From Psettodes erumei (taxonomy: Eukaryota > Chordata > Actinopteri > Pleuronectiformes > Psettodidae): a stretch of 64,000 nt of DNA. The first letter of the stretch is position 1. Each line of letters opens with the position of its first letter. Shown one piece after another: positions 56,271 to 64,000 of the stretch. A program made the position numbers and the translations under genes. Under the pieces are notes generated by a model, which was given only the letters and a program-made list of their open reading frames with translations, did not search any database and was not told the origin of the DNA. The stretch is taken from the NCBI GenBank assembly GCA_016785225.1, contig JAFBJZ010000899.1:543501-607500 (forward strand), given 5' to 3'.

Positions 56271-59200
56271 TACACATTTATCTGTATATAGAGGTCTCAT
56301 TTCTCCCAACATGAGCTCTGTTTTGAAAATAAAAGAAGAAAATTTTAAATGATACATTTCATGTTTAAACCTTGGTCCTAGACAACAGATAAACATTTCA
56401 CAATCTCAAACAGCAGGTCTAAATTTCTGTTAATCGCTGGAAAATCTCAGCAGAAGTCAGTTTAAAACAAATACAAAAATCATTTGGATTCTAAACAAAT
56501 TACCAGAAGGGCGCTTGTGTTTCCACTGCAGTCAGTGTGTTTGGGCCTGTTAATCCATTTAGGAAATCACTAATGACAGCTGTTAAAGAGTGGGAGCATG
56601 ATGAATCCATACAGCTGTCAGTGGAACTGATATTGTAATCATTTGTATGTCTTCTCACTTTTTACACTGCTCCTGTGAAGCCTGATAGTGTTTTGCCTAA
56701 TGTCGCCAATATTTTGAAGAGGTCAGAGGAGGTAAATGTACAATGCAGCAGACTTCTTTTTTACAACACGTGCATCTTTTCTTTGTACTGTTCTACATTT
56801 TGGACATGTTTTTGTGTCCTTCATGTTGTTACAACATGCGGCTCATTCTGTTTAGTGATTAGTCTGAAGCTGTTCTACTTTATAAATATTCATCTTCCTA
56901 TCTTTCTTTGCCAAAGCCCGAGGCATCCAGCACAGGTGTTTTGTGAATAACACAGAGGACGACTGGCTAACTGCAGCAGAAACAGGAAGTCGCTATAATG
57001 ACTGCTGTCCCCAGTGCACCCTGGGTAATAATCAGCCCTCGTTTGTCATAATAGCAGGTAAATAGTGGAGCACGTGCTGCAGTAGTCCTCGCAGTAGGAC
57101 ACTGGCAGCGGCAGCTGAGCACGATAATTTTTCACTTACTTTTTATTAAGTGAACAGGCATTGTGGTCGTTCTCTGCAGCTTGTTAGTGTTTACAGACAC
57201 AGCCGCAGAAATACAGCAGAAATGAAAAGGGCAAATCATGGCAGCGTAGCGAAAACCTGATTCCAACTCTGGTTGAAGTACACAGGCGGGTACATGAGCG
57301 TAGGCAACCAACGGGGGTCTCCATTAATTATTTATAAGCTATTTTACCGTATTGTTTACAACCATCCTTTTCTTGATTGCATGTTTGGGAGGATTGTATT
57401 CAATGATGCCATATTTAGCCCAACATAATTTAATAAGAGAGGAAGCAAGATGTTGTTGCTAGGAGGAATTTGGTTGCCGGGCTCTTGCCGGCTGGTTATG
57501 AAATGTGCAAAGCCCGAGGCAAAGTTTCTCTGTTGTGCTCGTCGTCTCGGTGAGGAAACTACAAGATAAGACAAATGGTCCAAATGACCTTTGAAAAGAT
57601 CACCATCTCTCAGTTCGCCTGAGAGAGGGAAGGCAAGAGGGATAGAGAAGGGATAGTGAGGGATAAAAGTGGATTCCCCAACTGTGTGAGCGTGTGCTCT
57701 ATTCGTCTTCCCCACTCTCAATGCTTTCTGCTCCATTTACACAAGTTAAGTTTATTTGTCTCTGTCTAGGACTCAACTGAAGCAGCAGAGGGGAAATGGA
57801 ATAGAGGTGGAGGGGGTCGCGTTACTCAGTAACTGACAACTCTTGTGATTTTCTTTCATTACTCTGTTTTAATGAGGAACTTTAGCTGCAGCAAGCAGAG
57901 GTTCTCTGTGCTGCCAAGCTAGCTCTGGCGAGCTACAGGGGTCTTTCATGGGACCCATTACAGTTCAGTCCTGGGAGAGTCCATGTAGCTAGTTAGCTCT
58001 GGATCGTACGCCCACTCCCACAAGCCATTCAACTACGCCTGACATTTCTGGGTAGCTCGACGGTGCGAGTAAAAGACATTTTGCAACAAAAAGTGTCATG
58101 AGTTGACAGATGGTACAAGACTTTGAAGACACCATAAAAGAAAAGAAAAAAAAGTACATAGGGCACATGTAAAGGAGGAAATGGATGTTTGAGTAAGTGC
58201 AAGCTTCATAACTGCTGCTTTTTTTGATGAATAGTCTGCATAGAGAGAACATTGACTGTACATGTTGTAAAAGAGGAAAGCTTTTGTATGTGTGAAAACT
58301 GCAACGCGACAAGAAAAACCACTACGGCCCTCCTTTCCACCCTGGATGTGCACCATACATACACACTCCTGTCTTCCAAGTCAAATAAAGCCCCTCATCG
58401 CTCTGCTAAGGTCGTCTATCATGTGTTTATATATGTTGCTTTCATTTATAACCTGGCACAGCGATAGGTTTGAACATGCACTCTGCCAGTCGTACAGGTA
58501 AAGGTCAGTTTTACTCATCACGGCTTCACCAGTGAAAACAGATGTATCACGTCCTCTGTGTCTGTGGAGGAGGCTGAGAAAATAACCGTGATAGTGTCAC
58601 CGGGGTTATCCCAGATTAAGCCTGAGACGTCACGTTTTTGGCAGAAACCCTGCATTCATAAACAACAGGTGTTGACTTTGAAAGCTGGTGGCATTTAACA
58701 GGGGAAGGTTCAATGAAAGATACTACCAAGGTGTTCATTATTGGAGCAGTGTGCCTCTGAAGCTTGTCTGGCATCTGTTCAACGACCTTCTGTAACTCGT
58801 GTAATCGGTTGTTCAGCATTTTCCTTTGATTGCTGTTTTTGAGAAAAAATGAAGCATGCTTGAAGAATGAAATGAATGAATCCACTACAGCAGCAAAAAG
58901 GCAGAAATTCAAACCTCTGATATTAGCAACAGAAAGTGAAAAAAGAAAACGCCCATGAAAAGAAGGTATGGCTTTAGCGTCATATCTTGGATTTAACCGT
59001 TTCCATAAAACCAATATTGCTCTCTTTTCAAGTCATTTTTCAGCCTTTAGTTGTAGTAGTTGCTCTCTAAAAACTTGACAAACATTTCATTCTCCCGTTG
59101 TCAACACAGCACGGGGGGGGCGTCTTTGGTTTCTGGGAAATGGTAATCGTTAAAGGCCACAACAAAAACAAAGACTGACTAATCAGTTAGCGTAGTAACA

Positions 59201-59458
59201 AATGTCAGTGGGATTTTAAAGGAACTTTTCTTACATCCTCAACACACACACGCACAGATATATATATAGATTCATGCTATCACTTGCCTAAAACTGGGTT
59301 ATGGTTGTAGAAATGATTCCACTGCTGGGTAAGTGCATTAGCTAAATGCTTATTTATATTAAATGCGGTGCCACAACAGGGTGTTTCCAGGGCTTGCAAA
59401 ATTAAAATGTAAAACGACTTGTGCCTTCACAGCGATGTAACCTACTAAATTTGCCACG
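56271..59458. other. Non-coding sequence
   Basis: A FOX-type site, TATTGTTTACA, lies at 57350-57360, within weakly conserved-looking sequence (57300-57560). GCTAGCT-rich sequence at 57914-58000 may be a repeat remnant. A 132-codon minus-strand frame (58616-59014) has no recognised domain. No gene is called. Confidence 0.42.
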
Positions 59459-59479
59459 GTGTGTGTGTGTGTGTGTGTG
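59459..59479 (+). repeat. (TG)n microsatellite
   Basis: Ten TG units. Confidence 0.95.
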
Positions 59480-59899
59480 AGGGGAATACAGGGAGTTAGA
59501 TGAAGTCCGGACAGCAGCATCGCTCGTGTCCCAATTAGCAATGCAGGGCTTTGAATGGGTCTTTAACCTTAGCAGAGCTTAATCATGTAATTAACGAGAA
59601 GGGGGAAGCTGCCTGTCTAATGCCACCCTCCCGCTAGAAATATTCCCTACAAAACATTGTCTAGACTCCATGTTTTCAGAGAGAAAGACATCATTTGTGA
59701 CCTTTAAGACAAGGAGAGGGTTGGCTACCTAAGGCATTAGTCTTTTATTTAGCTGGGCCCTGTTCTAAATTAATGTCTTATTGTTATTCGGTGCATGTGC
59801 GTGTATGTGTGCTTGCATACGTGGCGGTGTGTGGATCTGTGAAGCCGTAAACATCCGCCGTGTGTATCCGTGTGGCAGCGCATCATCCGCTGTCGCGTT
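59480..59899. other. Unique sequence leading into the 60-kb block
   Basis: Contains ATGTAATTAACGAG (59584) and TAAATTAATGTC (59765), and TG-rich sequence near 59795-59820. It may belong to the same regulatory block. No gene is seen. Confidence 0.4.
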
Positions 59900-60420
59900 C
59901 GCTCATCCAGGGTCTCTGCCGACGGCTGATTACCTACCGCTGGCATTTAGGTGGCGGCTGCAGGACCGCAGTCTCTCGCACTTGGACATGCCACACATCA
60001 AGCAGGCTGTTTGCAGCGGCCTCGCTTTAATTGCTCATCAAATTATCGGCTTAATGATAAGACATGGGAGATTGAAAGGGACATATGGATTCGGACAGTG
60101 GCCATCAAAAGCTGCCCACCACATTGTGGTTTTGCATCCCCGGCGTCTATTAGCTAAACAAGCACAGGGCTATTTAGCAGTAATCAGCAGAAGCCCTGTG
60201 GAAGATAAAAATCAGCCGTGGGCATTATTTTCCCTTCAGCCTTCAAGAGTGACAGGCCTATTATACAGAGCAGAGAATTTATGAGATGATCATCTTTGAT
60301 GGCCTGGATGTCCGTCGTTGGCCGTAATGTTTTCTATGGTAATGATGCTTCCCCTCTGCCTTAGACCACAAAACCGCCATGCAGCTCCATCTCTGCCGCA
60401 AAGTTATTGTTGACGGCTCC
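59900..60420. promoter_or_regulatory. Strong candidate conserved non-coding block
   Basis: The sequence is unique, mixed and motif-rich: CTTTAATTGCTC, AAATTATCGGCTTAATGATAAG, CATATG (60082-60087), TGTGGTTTTGCAT (RUNX plus POU-like, 60126-60138), CTATTAGC and AGTAATCAGC. A 9-bp hairpin CACAGGGCT/AGCCCTGTG spans 60163-60200. A 167-codon plus frame (59781-60284) crosses it but lacks splice sites and a known domain. I judge it the most conserved-looking block in the window. Confidence 0.48.
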
Positions 60421-60610
60421 ATTAAGGGGTGAGAAAAATATTCTCACTTCCCGCCCCCCCCACCTACCCACTCAGAAGCTTTACATTCACTCGTCAGCCA
60501 AGCTTATTTATGTCGTTCTCTTTGGCGTGCGGCCGCATCAGGTTTGAACTTGTTGCTTTGATGGAGGGCGGGGGGTGATTTGAAACGACCTTGATACAAC
60601 TTCCGCGCAA
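60421..60610. other. Non-coding spacer
   Basis: A C8 run (60453-60460) and a G-rich GGCGGGGGG (60566-60574) lie in unique sequence. No gene is seen. Confidence 0.5.
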
Positions 60611-60638
60611 GCGCGGGGGTGGGGGGTGTGGGGGGGGT
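60611..60638 (+). other. G-quadruplex-forming motif
   Basis: GCGCG5-T-G6-TGT-G8 provides long G tracts with short loops on the plus strand. Because the tracts are long, several quadruplex registers are possible. It may also be unstable in assemblies. Confidence 0.75.
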
Positions 60639-60944
60639 ATTGTCACTGAGGGATCATACAGGGAATCAAAAGCTGTGGCCTGGAACGGCGCACGCTGTCT
60701 GCTGGTCATTATGACTGCCCTGTAACCAAGCCACAGATCTCACATCCATCAGAGGTGTGAGGCCATCTCATCTGTCTAATGACGAAGCTGTCATGTTGTG
60801 CATCAAATTTATGCTGATGCATGTAATATACCTTTAAATTGATTTGTTCAAGGGTGCATACTCCCAGCATGCCTCAGTTTCTGTCTGGAAAGTGAGGCCA
60901 TGCATGATCAAGGCACAATACGAGCAGCTGAGAGACCTCTTACA

Positions 60945-61500
60945 GACAGGGTCGGATTAACCTGAGAGAAGGGCCAGAAGCAAAAATTAGCCGTGGGCCC
61001 CTTTGATCCCCATTTTCCCCGAGCTTCAAAACACATGGAAGTCCATAAGCAGTAGCTTTATTATATCTTGCCCTTAGCCACAGACACCAACCTTTTACAA
61101 AATACCCACATATCGGTTTTATAAACTGAAGTATCAGTGAGACACAAGATAGGGCATCATGATTAGGTAAAAACTCAGGACCTGGGTTATCATTTCCGTT
61201 GCATTCGTAGTTGTCCAGTGAAAAGCATGTATCTCCATATCTGGTGATTTTCAAGTTTGCAGATAAACTGTGGCATTAAATCCTCCTTCGGGGCTTTAGA
61301 CAGTTCTCCAGTATGTGGCCGACAGTAATCAGGATGGAGCAGCCGGAGAGACTTCATCGTTTCAGCAGTGATGCAGTCCAGGCTTTGTTGTCCATTTTTT
61401 GCAGACATTACAAATAACATGAAAAGCACTTTCGATACATCAGCAGACTGATGTGATTACTCATCTAAAAACTAAAACCTAGTCTTCCTAGGGCTGTGGC
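60945..61500 (-). mobile_element. Possible decayed transposon or pseudogene fragment
   Basis: CAGGGTCGGATTAACC at 60949 resembles, from memory, the terminal sequence of dispersed fish DNA elements. GGGCCCC follows near 60995. Two overlapping minus-strand frames meet near 61190-61254. The upstream frame reads protein-like (KSLRLLHPDYCRPHTGELSK). The shift of frame midway would fit a degraded coding sequence. I recognise no family; chance remains quite possible. Confidence 0.25.
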
Positions 61501-63079
61501 CCTACTGTGAATGTTCTGGACATCGGGTTTTCATTAAGTACATGAATGAAAGTTCTTCAAACCTCTGGTAGAAAACCGCATCGCACAGAATCAAATAAAC
61601 TGCTTAATTTACATGACCTTCATAGTACCTTCATAAAACCTTTGCAATATTCATCACATCAAGAAGTACTGAGGCAAAGCTGTATTTTATTTTATATTAA
61701 ACAACACTATGCAATAGTTTTTACAGCTAAAAAAACCCAAGCACTGGGTTCAAATGTGAGGTAAAACTTCAGTCGTGTAAAGTTGTAAAATCAGTATAAC
61801 GCTGCCAGCCAGTAAAACTGAGCAGCAGCACAACTTTTGAGTCAAAGTCTCATTGTTTAAATTTTAACATCACTTCTTCCACTACCAAACAGGAAAAAAG
61901 ACATCTCCCTCATTATGAACATTTATCTGTTTGAAACTCAGTTCATCAGAGACTCAAACAACAGACAGAATATGAAATCTGACCTCCGAGATTTCCATTT
62001 TTTGACACCTGTGTTTCACTGTGGGGATCGTGGCAGTAATTGCTTCGGAGGGGTCCCTGATCCGTTTACATTGCGCTCTGAGTTCCAGAGTGGGAAACAT
62101 GATTTGTATTTGACACGTGTCCGCTTTTCATCTTCTTTCATGTCTGAGCAATCTTTGTGATGCTGTTTATTTGGGCTAGACGTTGCTTTTGACTTCGGAC
62201 CCTCGGGGTGGGGGGTGGATGATTTGAAAGACAGCATGATTTTTTCTATTATTATTATTTTTTTTGTCTAGAGCTTTCATGCTCAATCTATACACTTTAA
62301 CAAATACATTTCTAATAAGTTTGTTTCCTGACATAATTTCAGAGATTTATGAAACAAAAATTATGTCAATAAAATGAAACTCTAAAAACTTTTCACCACA
62401 AAAAGAATGAGAGAAATTGTGTTATTGCACCCTTGCAGTGTACACAAACCCTTTGTAATCACACCAAACACTGAACAACACAGAACCAGACACTACAAAC
62501 ACTTGAAGTGCAATCCAATATTCTCTCTGTTTTTCTCCACTTTGGATCTTGAATATGGAGGTGCGCATTCTAATTATCCTTTGTTGAAACATGAATGCCA
62601 GTGAGTGGAAACAGTATCCTGAAACAAATTAAAAGAATTTGTGGTCTGCAGAGTCGCTCATCTGCAGGGGAAGGACTGGAGAGCAGAAGACAGAAGGTAA
62701 CTGCTGTTCACTGGCGTCCGCACAAGAGCTGGACTCTGAAGTTCAGCAAACATCTCCTTCTCTTGTTTGTTTACAGCCATTCCAGTTCATTTATCAAAGC
62801 GGCCTCTGTTGTGATTTCTTCTCTCTGTTTTCCCCCCATTCTTCCATATTCATTCCTGCCTCCGTCTCCTCCTTGTGTGAAACATTACCTCCCGAGTTGT
62901 CTTGAAAAGAGCGAACCTCCTCCCAATGTGAGCACAGTTTGTGCAACATCAAGTGCACATTGCAGTCAAGTGAAGACGCTGTTTGACTGTAGATGGTAAT
63001 TCTGTCCTCTTTTTCTTCCATTGTTTTGCGGTTGTACTTCTGTAAAGGACACACAGATACAAAGTGAGAAAGAGATGAG
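61501..63079. other. Non-coding sequence
   Basis: AT-rich unique sequence with an (ATT)/poly-T stretch at 62246-62266. A 134-codon frame (62595-62999) has a donor-like AGAAG|GTAACTG within it and no domain. No gene is recognised. Confidence 0.45.
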
Positions 63080-63264
63080 GGATGGCTGATTCATCCTGGC
63101 TGAGCACAAGGACGATAGCCTCCTTAGGCTATGAGTCATTCTCGCCAGCTGACTCTAATCACCGGCTAATTAATAGTTGATGTGCTGGCTTACAAAAACA
63201 CGACTGTTATTAACCTGTACAGGCTATTGATTTGGCCTTGCTTTAGGTGCTACAGCAGATAAAG
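63080..63264. promoter_or_regulatory. Candidate enhancer with AP-1 and TAATTA sites
   Basis: A perfect AP-1 site, TGAGTCA, lies at 63132-63138. CAGCTG (E-box) follows at 63147-63152, then TCTAATCACCGGCTAATTAA around 63154-63173. The close packing of three classes of site is enhancer-like. No exon is supported. Confidence 0.42.
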
Positions 63265-64000
63265 TTGAACGTAGGGGCGAGCGGAGGTTCTGGCATTTTA
63301 GAAAATCAACAGTTGAAGTGTGTTTATGAGCGGTTAGACCGACATCCAGGAGGAGAACTAAGACCTGACTGCTGTCTGATTCTGTGCTTGACACTGTTTA
63401 TTTGTTCTTTAAATGCCTGGTCACATCACCATTAAAAAAAATGGCGAACAAAATTGTTTTTACAGCACAATTAATGCATTTATGTGATGAGGTATGGCTG
63501 TGCAAAGTTGAACTTGGACATGTAAATGTGCGCTGTTGCTGTGCTAACCTTCATGAGAACAAAGAGTCCAACAAAGAGGAAGCCCCTTAGCCTCCTGGAT
63601 TTGTTGTTCCACTTATTTCCAAAAAAGAAGGGAAGTGTGCAGACAGTTATGGCACCAGAGATAATATTACAAATATGTTTACTGAATTTACTGAAACTGA
63701 ACTTACTTTTCCATTCGCGACAAAGCTAACAAGCTAGCTAACTATCAGTTAGCTTTTCATAAAGCATAACAGAAAGCTATTGTGAGTAGCTGGAAGAATT
63801 CAAACACCAGCTTCATTATATCTGTTTGTGTCATGGTACTTTTACGTCACACACTGAAATCCAGTATATTTCTGTTATAACTTTGACATGTACAGAACTG
63901 AGTTTTAGCTTAATGCTGCATTTCGTGATGTTTTTGCACTACATTGGATCTGGTAGTCAACTTGTGCTGCTTTAAATACCAAATTAACTTCAACTATTGT
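63265..64000. other. AT-rich non-coding sequence to window end
   Basis: A short GCTAACAAGCTAGCTAACT repeat lies near 63725-63743. Nothing else is recognised. Confidence 0.5.

Noticed and set aside
59781..60284. 167-codon plus-strand frame as a gene
   Set aside because: Begins in TG-rich sequence, carries no known domain and covers a motif-dense block; regulatory reading preferred.
1..64000. CRISPR arrays, bacterial operons, viral genomes
   Set aside because: No direct-repeat/spacer pattern, no ribosome-binding-site-led tandem genes, and no viral coding region recognised; base composition and repeats are vertebrate.

Overview
This is vertebrate genomic DNA, most likely from a ray-finned (teleost) fish. 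The sequence is AT-leaning overall with patchy CpG-rich islands. It carries many short CA/TG, GA and TTC microsatellites. Several dispersed fragments match interspersed repeats I know from teleost genomes: one family with a CGATTAATC-rich end and a fragment with mirrored GGTAC tracts. No reading frame looks like a bacterial, viral or compact eukaryotic gene. I recognised no coding exon of a known protein, no tRNA or rRNA and no CRISPR array. The best reading is a large intron or intergenic 'gene desert', probably in the regulatory landscape of a developmental transcription-factor gene. That last point is inference from style; I cannot name the locus.

Layout. 1-9 kb: unique sequence with a TG/GTGC microsatellite, a telomere-like (TTAGGG) tract with an adjacent hairpin, and two CA repeats. 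9-13 kb: a strongly homeodomain-motif-rich block (9000-9180) beside a GGAGGGGA purine minisatellite, a cluster of GATA cores (11.19-11.40 kb), and a long candidate conserved block (12.3-12.8 kb). 18-21 kb: two splice-bounded candidate exons on opposite strands, about 0.5 kb apart, then two candidate regulatory blocks. 21-30 kb: a CpG-rich patch, candidate blocks at 24.3 and 27.9 kb (the latter with a perfect 11-bp inverted repeat), and a G-quadruplex motif at 29.92 kb. 31-32.3 kb: a nearly continuous 1.2-kb candidate enhancer cluster. 35.6-39.6 kb: another cluster, including a near-perfect cruciform-forming repeat at 37.53 kb and a 90-base pyrimidine tract joined to a TAATTA-rich block. 41.9-56.3 kb: mainly AT-rich sequence with four teleost-repeat fragments. 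59.9-60.4 kb: the most conserved-looking block in the window. 60.6-63.3 kb: a second G-quadruplex motif, a possible decayed transposon, and a final AP-1/TAATTA block.

How it might work together: if the conserved-looking blocks are real enhancers, the window would be a modular cis-regulatory array with homeodomain, GATA, SOX, POU-octamer, RUNX and FOX motifs. Repeats and simple sequence would fill the spacers. Conservation cannot be measured from one sequence, so these blocks carry modest confidence. I found no convincing new gene system.
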